DNA of 8,836 bases from Chloroflexota bacterium. Its GTDB lineage: Bacteria; Chloroflexota; Anaerolineae; Anaerolineales; Anaerolineaceae. Of this stretch, positions 1 to 6,350 are shown piece by piece (position 1 is the stretch's first letter; each line of letters opens with the position of its first letter). Location of the stretch: the NCBI GenBank assembly GCA_023434145.1, contig JAEYTI010000149.1, positions 1 to 8,836 on the forward strand, written 5' to 3'. Under the pieces are notes generated by a model. It did no database searches, was not told the origin of the DNA, and worked only from the letters and a program-made list of their open reading frames with translations. Position numbers and translations under genes: made by a program.

Positions 1-25
1 GTTGAAAACGCTTCGCGTTTTCAAC
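1..25. repeat. Perfect 11-bp inverted repeat (hairpin)
   Basis: GTTGAAAACGC (1-11) is followed after 3 bases by its exact reverse complement (15-25), giving an 11-bp stem with a tiny loop. A run of seven T lies at 39-45, which is 13 bases beyond the stem, too far for a classical intrinsic terminator. It touches the window edge, so it may be the end of a larger element or the 3' end of an upstream transcription unit. Confidence 0.6.
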
Positions 26-47
26 ACCACCATTCCTCTTTTTTTGA

Positions 48-64
48 GGCGCCTGTAGGGCGCC
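48..64. repeat. GC-rich hairpin made of two GGCGCC copies
   Basis: GGCGCC occurs at 48-53 and again at 59-64, separated by TGTAG. Because GGCGCC is self-complementary, the pair forms a 6-bp all-GC stem with a 5-base loop. It abuts a second small inverted repeat, CCTC-(T7)-GAGG, at 35-49. Function unknown; it could be part of a terminator or a structured leader. Confidence 0.45.
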
Positions 65-88
65 ATGTAATAAAAGAGAGTGGCTATT

Positions 89-130
89 AAATGTAGGAGA
101 AGAAGCGGGGGATTCTCCTACATTTTCTTA
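89..130 (+). terminator. Possible intrinsic terminator or attenuator hairpin
   Basis: A 13-base arm at 89-101 (AAATGTAGGAGAA) pairs exactly with 113-125 across an 11-base purine-rich loop (102-112). The right arm runs directly into a short T-rich stretch (123-130, TTTTCTTA). This is the form of a weak rho-independent terminator, possibly bidirectional because the left arm begins with A residues. It could end transcription from an upstream gene or attenuate the glycan operon. The stem is only moderately GC-rich, so confidence in termination is limited; the inverted repeat itself is certain. Confidence 0.35.
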
Positions 131-338
131 GGGGATTTAGAGTCTTTGCGCTTTTTCTTCTCTCTCCTACTATTGGGTTTAGCCTGGCAGATAATCGTCC
201 TGCTTGCGGGGCGCTTCACCGAACGGATGCAAAGCAGCAGACACCTTGTTACCGCGCCGGAGGTAAGACACCATCCGCCGTTTCCGTGTGCAGATACCCG
301 AGTAAGCCGACGAAAACCGACGTTCGGCTGTGTAAACG

Positions 339-363
339 GTTGTAGAAGAGGCAGTTCTACAAC
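339..363. repeat. Perfect 9-bp inverted repeat just upstream of the first gene
   Basis: GTTGTAGAA (339-347) and TTCTACAAC (355-363) are exact reverse complements around a 7-base loop (GAGGCAG). The hairpin ends 41 bases before the first ATG at 405, so it would lie in the 5' untranslated leader if the promoter is upstream. A weaker repeat, AGCCGA/TCGGCT at 305-310 and 324-329, precedes it. It could be an operator dyad or an RNA stem; the sequence does not say which. Confidence 0.45.
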
Positions 364-404
364 GATCCAGCCGGGCAAGGGATTGGAAAGGTATAGACGC
401 GAGA

Positions 405-1421
405 ATGAAGCGATCATCGGCAAAAGCCCCTTCCTCGATACTAATACTACGCGCACTGCAGTTGGGGGATCTGCTATGTGCTGTTCCCGCCTTGCGCGCC
501 CTACGTGGAGCGTATCCCCACGCGCGCGTCACACTAGTGGGCCTGCCCTGGGCACAGTCATTTGTCGAGCGTTTCTCCGCATACCTGGATGATTTTATCG
601 AGTTCCCCGGCTGGCCCGGACTGCCCGAGACAGCGCCGCAGTTGGAGCGCATTCCTGCGTTCTTACAAGAGATGCAGGCCCGCCAGTTTGACTTGGCCGT
701 GCAAATGCACGGTGCTGGAACGATCACCAACCCCATCCTGGCCCTCAGCAGAGCAAAGAAACTGGCGGGCTATTATTTGCCGGGGCAGTTCTGCCCATCG
801 AATGCGACCTTTTGGCCCTACCCCGAAGGCGAGCATGAAATCCGCATCTGGACGCAACTGGCAGAGGCACTTGGTGCGCCGCCGCAGGGAGAGCAGCTCG
901 AATTTCCGATCACTGAGCAGGAGCGCGAGATTTTTGCTGCCTTCCATTCGGCCCATGGGCTGGGCAGCGCCCCCTATGCGATTCTGCACGCTGGCGCGCG
1001 CGATGCCGCCCGCCGCTGGCCAATCGAGAAGTTCGCCGCGGTGGGTGATTCGCTAGTAGAGCGCGGCCTGCGTGTGGTGCTGACTGGATCAGAAGCCGAA
1101 AAAGCACTCACGCAGGAGTTGGCGCAGCGTATGGCAGCGCCCGCGCTCAATACCGCCGGGCAAACAGATCTGGGCACGCTGGCGCTGTTGATTGCCAACG
1201 CGCGGGTGCTGGTCAGCAACGATACCGGCGTATCGCATATCGCCGCCACGTTTGCCACGCCCAGCGTGATCCTATTCAGTACCTCGGATCCGCAGCGCTG
1301 GCGGCCGCTGAATCAGCAGATCCACCGCGGCTTGATGGATTTCCAGCGCATTACCCTGCAGGACGTGCTGGCAGAAATTGACGCAGCCAGCGCCAATGCA
1401 AAGGCAAGCGCCTATGCCTGA
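405..1421 (+). CDS. Glycosyltransferase family 9 (heptosyltransferase-like) protein
   Basis: Predicted cytoplasmic or membrane-associated GT-B glycosyltransferase of 338 residues, a usual length for GT9. These enzymes typically transfer heptose from ADP-heptose to a growing surface glycan. The N-terminal strand-loop motif LRALQLGDLLCAVPALRALR (residues 15-34) has the conserved Gly-Asp (G21, D22). The C-terminal nucleotide-sugar-binding domain shows HAGARDAARRWP from H195 and the GT9 signature NDTGVSHIA from N272, with D273 and H278. The ATG at 405 is chosen because the family's first strand begins shortly after it; a purine-rich GGAAAGG at 385-391 is a rather distant ribosome site. The gene overlaps the next glycosyltransferase by 8 bases. 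The true sugar donor and acceptor cannot be read from sequence; a non-heptose substrate remains possible. Confidence 0.9.
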   Translation: MKRSSAKAPSSILILRALQLGDLLCAVPALRALRGAYPHARVTLVGLPWAQSFVERFSAYLDDFIEFPGWPGLPETAPQLERIPAFLQEMQARQFDLAVQMHGAGTITNPILALSRAKKLAGYYLPGQFCPSNATFWPYPEGEHEIRIWTQLAEALGAPPQGEQLEFPITEQEREIFAAFHSAHGLGSAPYAILHAGARDAARRWPIEKFAAVGDSLVERGLRVVLTGSEAEKALTQELAQRMAAPALNTAGQTDLGTLALLIANARVLVSNDTGVSHIAATFATPSVILFSTSDPQRWRPLNQQIHRGLMDFQRITLQDVLAEIDAASANAKASAYA

Positions 1422-2544
1422 GATCCGCGCTTCCGCGCTCAAACGCATCCTGGCGGTGCGGTTGGATAACATCGGTGACGTGGTGATGCTCAGCCCTGCC
1501 TTGCGCGCGCTAAAAGCCTTTGCTCCCCGCGCCCACCTCACGCTGATGGCCTCCCCGGCGGGCAGCCAGGTCGCACCGCTGCTGCCGTGGGTCGATGAGG
1601 TGATCACCCTCAGCGCCGTCTGGCAGAACATCGCGGATGATGGCACGATCGATGCCGAAAAAGAGCTTGCGCTGATCGCGGAACTAAAAACGCGCCGGTT
1701 CGACGCGGCGTTTCTCTTCACCAGCTTTTCACAGTCGCCATACCCGCCAGCATTTACCTGCTACATGGCAGGTATCCCCATCCGCGTGGGGCAGTCGAAG
1801 GAGTTTGGCGGCGTGCTGCTGACACATTGGGTCAGGCCCATGGTCGATTCGCAGTACCAGGTGGAGCGCAATCTGCATCTGCTGCGCGAAGTGGGTATTC
1901 CCGCCGAAGACAACCGCATGGAGCTTGCCGTGCCGGACTCTGATAAGCGCGCAGCAGAGGAAATCTTGATTGGATTGGGCATCAAGCCGCATGAACCGGT
2001 GATTGTACTGGCCCCCGGCGCAAGCGCCGCCGCCCGCCGCTACGACGAAGCCCGCTTCGCGGAGACCGCCCGGATGCTAGTGGGGCAGAGCGACATGCCC
2101 GTGCTGCTGATTGGCAGTACGCGTGAGCGCGATTTAAAGCGGTTTCCAACGTTGGAAAGTCTGGCTGCGCAGCACCCGCGTGTGTTCAACCTGATTGGTG
2201 AAACCAACCTGGGCGAAATGGCGGCGCTGATCGGACGATCCGTGGTGACCATTGCCAACAATTCCGGTTCCATGCATATCGCGGCGGCGCTCAACCGCCC
2301 GGCGGTGATTCTGTACTCGGGCACCGAGCACTTCGAGCAGTGGATTCCACCGCACGCGGCGCTGAAAATTCTCAACCGGCCTGTGCCTTGCGCGCCGTGC
2401 CACCGGTTCGAGTGCCCCTACGCACTGGAATGCCTGGATATTCCGCCGGAAGAAGTGGCAACCGCAACATTGGACCTGCTCAACGAGACTCGGGCGCATT
2501 TTGTATCAATGGAGGCAAACTTTGGCAGCGAAAACCGGACGTAA
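1414..2544 (+). CDS. Glycosyltransferase family 9 (heptosyltransferase-like) protein
   Basis: A 376-residue GT9 protein. The N-terminal motif VRLDNIGDVVMLSPALRAL (R16 to L34, G21-D22) and the C-terminal motif APGASAAARRYDE match the family. The signature usually read as N-D-[ST]-G-x-x-H is here NNSGSMH (N282-H288), so Asn283 replaces the common Asp. Near the C-terminus lies a Cys cluster, PCAPCHRFECPYALEC, a pattern seen in many heptosyltransferase-like proteins. The frame is open upstream to TTG 1378 and ATG 1396, but ATG 1414 has AAAGG at 1400-1404 with suitable spacing and places the first strand normally. It overlaps the stop of the preceding gene by 8 bases (ATGCCTGA), suggesting translational coupling. 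It is clearly related to the partial GT9 at 8062 (shared VRLDxxGDVxMxxPALRA and FSQxPxP segments), so these two look like paralogs, while the gene at 405 is more distant. Confidence 0.9.
   Translation: MPEIRASALKRILAVRLDNIGDVVMLSPALRALKAFAPRAHLTLMASPAGSQVAPLLPWVDEVITLSAVWQNIADDGTIDAEKELALIAELKTRRFDAAFLFTSFSQSPYPPAFTCYMAGIPIRVGQSKEFGGVLLTHWVRPMVDSQYQVERNLHLLREVGIPAEDNRMELAVPDSDKRAAEEILIGLGIKPHEPVIVLAPGASAAARRYDEARFAETARMLVGQSDMPVLLIGSTRERDLKRFPTLESLAAQHPRVFNLIGETNLGEMAALIGRSVVTIANNSGSMHIAAALNRPAVILYSGTEHFEQWIPPHAALKILNRPVPCAPCHRFECPYALECLDIPPEEVATATLDLLNETRAHFVSMEANFGSENRT
2511..2515 (+). promoter_or_regulatory. Shine-Dalgarno site deciding a TTG start
   Basis: GGAGG lies six bases before the TTG at 2522 and inside the end of the preceding gene. 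An upstream TTG at 2501 in the same frame has no comparable site, so 2522 is the preferred start of the GT4-like gene. Confidence 0.65.
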
Positions 2545-3472
2545 ACGCGTCTTAACCTGGCACGTGCACGGCAACTACCTTTACTATCTCACCCAGGCCC
2601 ACCACGATTTTTACCTCCCGGTAAAAGAAGGCCGGCCCGAGGGATACGGCGGTCGCGCCGGTACCCTGCCGTGGGGCGACAACATGTACGAGATCCCCGC
2701 GGAGAATGTAAGGAACCAGGAATTCGATGTGATCCTCTACCAGTCGCACAAAAATTACAACGTCGACCGGCGGGAGATCCTGTCAGACGCGCAGTTGAAG
2801 CTGCCACAGGTGTATCTGGAGCACGACCCGCCGCTGGGCCACCCCACTGATACGAAGCATCCGGTAGATGACCCCAACGCACTGATCGTCCATGTGACCC
2901 ACTTCAACCGCCTGATGTGGGACAGCAACCGCACCCCCACCGCCGTTATCGAGCATGGCGTAATCGTGCCCGAGAACGTCCGCTGGACCGGTGAGCTGGA
3001 GAAAGGCATCGCGGTGGTCAATAACATCAACCGCCGCGGGCGGCGGACCGGGCCGGATGTGTTTACCGCCGTCCGCGAGCAGGTGCCGCTGGATCTGGTG
3101 GGCATGAATGCCGCCGATCTGGGTGGGCTGGGCGAGGTGTCTTTCAACGACCTGCTTCAGTTCGAGTCGCGCTACCGCTTTTTCTTCAACCCCATCCGCT
3201 ACACAAGCCTGGGGCTGGCGGTCTGCGAAGCGATGATGATCGGCATGCCCATCGTCGGCCTGGCGACCACCGAAATGTCGGCGGTGATCGACAACGGCGT
3301 GAATGGTTACATCGACACCAACCTCGACAGCCTGGTTGACTGCATGCAAGAGCTGTTGCGCTCGCCCGAGCTTGCAAAGCGAATCAGCGAGAACGGGCGC
3401 AAAACTGCCCGCGAGCACTTCAACATTCAACGCTTTGCCCGCGATTGGGACAATCTCCTGGGGCAGTTCTAG
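2522..3472 (+). CDS. GT4-like glycosyltransferase (GT-B fold, glycosyl transferases group 1)
   Basis: About 316 residues, somewhat short for a GT4 enzyme. The N-terminal half starts with the strand RVLTWHVHGNYLYYL and contains DVILYQSH and VYLEHDPPLGHP. The C-terminal half carries the recognisable GT4 signature region: RYTSLGLAVCEAMMIGMPIV followed by an NGVNGYI segment and a closing helix with LAKRISENGRK. In this signature the usual E-x7-E pair is reduced: the second Glu is present (CEAM) but Thr occupies the first position. Likely role: adding a sugar to the same glycan as the neighbouring GT9 enzymes; donor unknown. The TTG start at 2522 is preferred for its GGAGG site; the frame is open back to another TTG at 2501. 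It overlaps the preceding gene by 23 bases. It is followed by a 143-base gap, so it may end the first transcription unit. Confidence 0.8.
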   Translation: MAAKTGRKRVLTWHVHGNYLYYLTQAHHDFYLPVKEGRPEGYGGRAGTLPWGDNMYEIPAENVRNQEFDVILYQSHKNYNVDRREILSDAQLKLPQVYLEHDPPLGHPTDTKHPVDDPNALIVHVTHFNRLMWDSNRTPTAVIEHGVIVPENVRWTGELEKGIAVVNNINRRGRRTGPDVFTAVREQVPLDLVGMNAADLGGLGEVSFNDLLQFESRYRFFFNPIRYTSLGLAVCEAMMIGMPIVGLATTEMSAVIDNGVNGYIDTNLDSLVDCMQELLRSPELAKRISENGRKTAREHFNIQRFARDWDNLLGQF

Positions 3473-3505
3473 GGCTATTTTACCGGTTGAATTATGCCTA
3501 AGAAC

Positions 3506-3586
3506 CTATCCGAAAATTGTTTTGCGTTAGTTGATTGGGTGGCTACGGCACCCAATCAACTAACGCAAGCAATATTTTTCGGATAG
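3506..3586. repeat. Long near-perfect palindrome in an intergenic gap (MITE-like or terminator)
   Basis: The arms are 3506-3541 and 3549-3586 around a 7-base loop (GCTACGG). The inner 20 bases, 3522-3541 and 3549-3568, pair perfectly; the outer parts pair with small bulges and end in CTATCCG/CGGATAG. The pentamer CTAAG stands outside both ends (3498-3502 and 3590-3594), which could be a target duplication from insertion, though three further bases lie between it and each arm. Two readings fit: a tiny non-autonomous mobile element (MITE), or a strong bidirectional transcription terminator, since A-rich and T-rich stretches flank the core stem. The palindrome itself is directly visible; its role is inference. 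No transposase gene is nearby. Confidence 0.75.
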
Positions 3587-3615
3587 CTACTAAGTTTTAT
3601 TGGAGACGAACGAGA

Positions 3616-4956
3616 ATGAGAAGAATTGCAATCGTCAGCGAGCACGCTTCCCCTATCGCGACACTGGGGGGCGTAGATAACGGAGGGCAGAACGTCTACG
3701 TGGCGCAAGTTGCCAAATATCTGGCGGCGCTGGGCCACCAGGTGGACGTATTCACCCGCCGCGACTCCGCTGAACTGGAAGCAATATTCCCTTGGGAAAA
3801 CGGCGTGCGCGTCATTCACGTACCGGCGGGGCCCGCTAAATATATCAGCAAAGAAGAAATGCTGCCCTACATGCGCGACTTCACCAGCTTTATGATCAAC
3901 TTCATCCGCCGCGAGGGAGCGTATGACCTCATCCACGCCAACTTTTGGATGTCGGGTCTGGTGGCGCTGAATGTTAAGCGTAAGCTGGGCATACCCTACG
4001 CCATCACCTTCCACGCGCTGGGGCGCGTGCGGCGGCAGCACCAGGGAAAGAATGATAAATTTCCCGATGTGCGCTTCCAGATTGAAGAGCAGGTTGCAGC
4101 GGAGGCAGACCGCATCATCGCGGAGTGCCCGCAGGACCGGCACGACCTGATCACCCTGTACCACGCCGCTCCCGAGCGGGTCACGGTGGTTCCGGCGGGC
4201 TTCGACCCACAAGAATTGCAGCCGATCAGCAAGGCGGCGGCGCGCAAGCACCTGGGGCTGGACTCCAACGAGCATATCATCCTCCAGCTTGGCCGGATGG
4301 TGCCGCGCAAAGGCGTGGATAACGTGATCCGCGCGCTGGGCCATCTGGTGCACAACCACGGCATCCCAGCGCGACTGCTGATCGTGGGCGGCGAAACGAA
4401 AAACCCCGACCCAGTCCAATCACCGGAGCTAATGCGGCTGATGAAGCTTGCCCAGGATGCCAACGTGACGGAATACGTCACCTTCACCGGACAGCGGCAG
4501 CGCGAGATCCTCAAGTTCTACTACAGCGCGGCGGACGTATTTGTCTCGACTCCCTGGTATGAGCCGTTCGGTATCACGCCGCTAGAGGCCATGGCATGCG
4601 GCACGCCGGTGATCGGCTCCGACGTTGGCGGGATCAAATATTCTATCGTGGATGGCGAGACAGGCTTCCTGGTGCCGCCGAAGGACGCAGCCGCGCTCGC
4701 CGCGCGACTGGCAGAGATGTTCAACGACCCGGCGCTGCTGCGCCAGTTCAGCCGCCAGGCCATTGAACGCGTCAACCGCTATTTTACCTGGGAGAAGGTG
4801 GCGCGTATGCTGGCGGGCGTTTACGAAGAAACCATTTCCGAGACTATCGAAGCTGCCCGGCTGCGAACGGTAAACTCCCTTCAGGCGCAGCGGTTCAACG
4901 CGGCTTTTGTAAATAACGCAAAAGATACCGCAACTCGGTATCGGTCAGCGAAATAG
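3616..4956 (+). CDS. GT4 glycosyltransferase, MshA / sucrose-phosphate-synthase-like
   Basis: A 446-residue retaining GT-B glycosyltransferase. The N-terminal glycine loop LGGVDNGGQNVYV (residues 17-29) is typical of the MshA and sucrose synthase/phosphate synthase branch of GT4. The C-terminal donor-binding domain shows LGRMVPRKG (225-233, with the R231-K232 pair contacting donor phosphates in relatives) and the full catalytic E-x7-E motif EPFGITPLE (E316 to E324), followed by GGIKYSIVDGETGFLVPP. The likely role is transfer of a hexose from a nucleotide sugar during glycan assembly; the exact donor and acceptor are unknown. The open frame extends upstream to 3535 through the palindrome, but ATG 3616 begins the standard first strand (MRRIAIVSEHA) and is preceded by GGAG at 3602-3605. 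A basic tail of about 35 residues follows the catalytic domain. The next gene starts 27 bases after its stop. Confidence 0.88.
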   Translation: MRRIAIVSEHASPIATLGGVDNGGQNVYVAQVAKYLAALGHQVDVFTRRDSAELEAIFPWENGVRVIHVPAGPAKYISKEEMLPYMRDFTSFMINFIRREGAYDLIHANFWMSGLVALNVKRKLGIPYAITFHALGRVRRQHQGKNDKFPDVRFQIEEQVAAEADRIIAECPQDRHDLITLYHAAPERVTVVPAGFDPQELQPISKAAARKHLGLDSNEHIILQLGRMVPRKGVDNVIRALGHLVHNHGIPARLLIVGGETKNPDPVQSPELMRLMKLAQDANVTEYVTFTGQRQREILKFYYSAADVFVSTPWYEPFGITPLEAMACGTPVIGSDVGGIKYSIVDGETGFLVPPKDAAALAARLAEMFNDPALLRQFSRQAIERVNRYFTWEKVARMLAGVYEETISETIEAARLRTVNSLQAQRFNAAFVNNAKDTATRYRSAK

Positions 4957-4983
4957 AAACATTTGAACGTAGGGATGTGCAAT

Positions 4984-5709
4984 ATGAACACACTGGATGG
5001 AAAAGTTATTTTGGTCACCGGCGGGGCGCGCGGATTGGGCGAAGCTATCTGCCGTGAATTGAGCACGGCCGGAGCAAATGTCATCCTCGCGGATGTGCGT
5101 ATGGATCTGGCAAATGGCGTCGTGAACGATATTCGCGGGCAGGGCGGCAGCGCCACAGCCCTCGAGCTCGATGTGATGGACGAGCGGCAGATCAAGACAG
5201 CACTGGAGAACATTAAGGTGGAGTTTGGGCGGCTAGATGCGCTGATCAACAGCGCCGGGATCGACAAGACCCTTTCCATCGAAGAGTTGGACGTGGCCGA
5301 CTGGGACTGCATTATGGATGTGAACCTGCGTGCGCCGTTCATCCTCTCTAAGTACACGCTGCCGCTAATGCGCGAACAGGGCTCAGGCTATATCATCAAC
5401 ATCTGCTCCACGGCGGCTAAGCGCGCATGGCCTAACGCATCGGCATACCACGCCAGCAAGTGGGGTCTGCTGGGCTTCACCCACGCTTTGTACACCGAGG
5501 CGCGGCAGTACGGCGTAAAGGTCACCGCGCTGATCCCCGGTGGGATGCGCACGCCGTTCCTGTTCGACCGCTTCCCCGACCTGGATCCCAACAAGCTCCA
5601 GGACCCGAAGAATGTGGCGCAAACCATCCACTTCCTGCTCACCCTGCCAGACGGCAGCGTGATCGAAGAGCTCAACGTGCTGCCGCTGAATGAGACTTCA
5701 TGGCCGTAG
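4984..5709 (+). CDS. Classical short-chain dehydrogenase/reductase (SDR)
   Basis: A 241-residue NAD(P)-dependent oxidoreductase of the classical (FabG-like) SDR type. The cofactor loop is TGGARGLG (12-19), the NAG-type motif is NSAG (89-92), and the catalytic set is complete: N114, S142, Y155 and K159 (YHASK). The substrate cannot be predicted. Its position between glycosyltransferases and heptose-activation genes suggests it alters a sugar or sugar nucleotide of the pathway, but it is too short for, and unlike, the extended-SDR epimerase HldD. The frame is open to TTG 4963 and ATG 4975; ATG 4984 is preferred because AGGG at 4971-4974 is nine bases upstream and the protein then starts in the usual way (MNTLDGKVILVTGG). 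Its stop overlaps the start of gmhB by 10 bases, so the two are probably translationally coupled. Confidence 0.88.
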   Translation: MNTLDGKVILVTGGARGLGEAICRELSTAGANVILADVRMDLANGVVNDIRGQGGSATALELDVMDERQIKTALENIKVEFGRLDALINSAGIDKTLSIEELDVADWDCIMDVNLRAPFILSKYTLPLMREQGSGYIINICSTAAKRAWPNASAYHASKWGLLGFTHALYTEARQYGVKVTALIPGGMRTPFLFDRFPDLDPNKLQDPKNVAQTIHFLLTLPDGSVIEELNVLPLNETSWP

Positions 5710-6350
5710 TCGGTATCCGTGGCGAGCGTTGGATCTTCCTCGATAAGGACGGCACGCTGGTGAAGGATGTTCCATACAACGTTGACCCCGGCAAGATCGT
5801 TCTGCAACCGTGCGCGGAGCGCGGGCTGGCACGGCTGCACCAGGCCGGCTACCGCTTTGTGATTGTCTCCAACCAGGCCGGTGTGGCGCGGGGCATGTTT
5901 CCGCCAGAAGCGCTGGATGGGGTGGAATTGCATCTGCGGCGGGTGCTGCGCGAGCGCGCCGGGATGGAACCGGAGGCCTTCTACTGGTGCCCGCACCACC
6001 CAGAGGGCAGCGTGCGCGAGTGGGCAGTGGAATGCGAGTGCCGCAAGCCCAAACCGGGCATGCTGCTCGCCGCCGCCCGAGACCTGGGCATTCCGTTGGC
6101 GGATGCCTGGATGATTGGCGACATTATCAATGATGTGGAGGCCGGAAACCGGGCTGGCTGCCGGACGATTTTGATCGACAACGGCGGAGAGACGGAGTGG
6201 CTGCACGGCCCATTCCGCCGTCCAAGTTTTACCGCTCGAGACCTCAACGAGGCCGCCGATATTATTTTGGCGGAGGGGACGGGCGAGAGCGCAGGTGTGG
6301 GGGCCAAAGGGGCAAAAACCAGCCAGGAGGTCCACGACCATGAGCAATAA
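5700..6350 (+). CDS. gmhB: D-glycero-D-manno-heptose 1,7-bisphosphate 7-phosphatase (HAD family)
   Basis: Removes the C7 phosphate of heptose-1,7-bisphosphate in the cytoplasm, the step between the two HldE reactions. HAD motif I is FLDKDGTL, with nucleophile D15 and acid/base D17; motif II is SNQAG from S57; the late motif is GDIINDVEAG, with D141 and D145. The GmhB zinc site is present as C97, H99, C112 and C114, followed by KPKPGM (K118), which separates it from most other HAD phosphatases. It is 216 residues, slightly longer than typical GmhB because of a Gly/Ala/Lys-containing C-terminal tail that overlaps the next gene's ribosome site. The ATG at 5700 overlaps the SDR stop by 10 bases, and its own end overlaps hldE by 11 bases. 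The related histidinol-phosphate phosphatase (HisB-N) is the main alternative, but the hldE neighbour supports GmhB. The anomer acted on (alpha or beta) is not certain. Confidence 0.9.
   Translation: MAVVGIRGERWIFLDKDGTLVKDVPYNVDPGKIVLQPCAERGLARLHQAGYRFVIVSNQAGVARGMFPPEALDGVELHLRRVLRERAGMEPEAFYWCPHHPEGSVREWAVECECRKPKPGMLLAAARDLGIPLADAWMIGDIINDVEAGNRAGCRTILIDNGGETEWLHGPFRRPSFTARDLNEAADIILAEGTGESAGVGAKGAKTSQEVHDHEQ
6325..6330 (+). promoter_or_regulatory. Strong Shine-Dalgarno site for hldE
   Basis: AGGAGG, nine bases before ATG 6340 and inside the 3' end of gmhB. It decides the hldE start against the in-frame GTG at 6295, whose extra residues do not look like the family N-terminus. Confidence 0.75.

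Larger units (their letters stand above)
1..404. other. Gene-free leader upstream of the glycosyltransferase operon, rich in inverted repeats
   Basis: I find no convincing coding region here. The open frames crossing it (for example GTG at 80 running to 592) overlap the first glycosyltransferase out of frame and show no recognisable domain. What it does hold is a series of short inverted repeats at 1-25, 35-49, 48-64, 89-125, 305-329 and 339-363, listed separately where strongest. I could not identify a confident sigma-70 promoter: a GATAAT-like hexamer at 190-195 lacks a properly spaced -35 box. The region is the likely place for the promoter and untranslated leader of the operon starting at 405, but that is inferred from position only. 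Confidence 0.6.

Noticed and set aside
173..195. TTGGGT ... GATAAT promoter-like pair
   Set aside because: The spacer is only 11 bases instead of about 17, so it is not a credible sigma-70 promoter.
80..592. Open frame of 170 codons on the + strand in the leader, with a hydrophobic stretch
   Set aside because: It overlaps the GT9 gene at 405 out of frame for 188 bases, starts with GTG inside a hairpin arm region, lacks a good ribosome site and resembles no known domain.
3556..4419. Long minus-strand open frame of 287 codons opposite the GT4 gene
   Set aside because: It lies antisense to a gene with clear GT4 motifs; long antisense frames are expected in GC-rich coding DNA, and its translation shows no domain.
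4984..5709. SDR as HldD (ADP-heptose 6-epimerase)
   Set aside because: HldD is an extended SDR of about 310 residues; this protein is a 241-residue classical SDR with FabG-like motif spacing.
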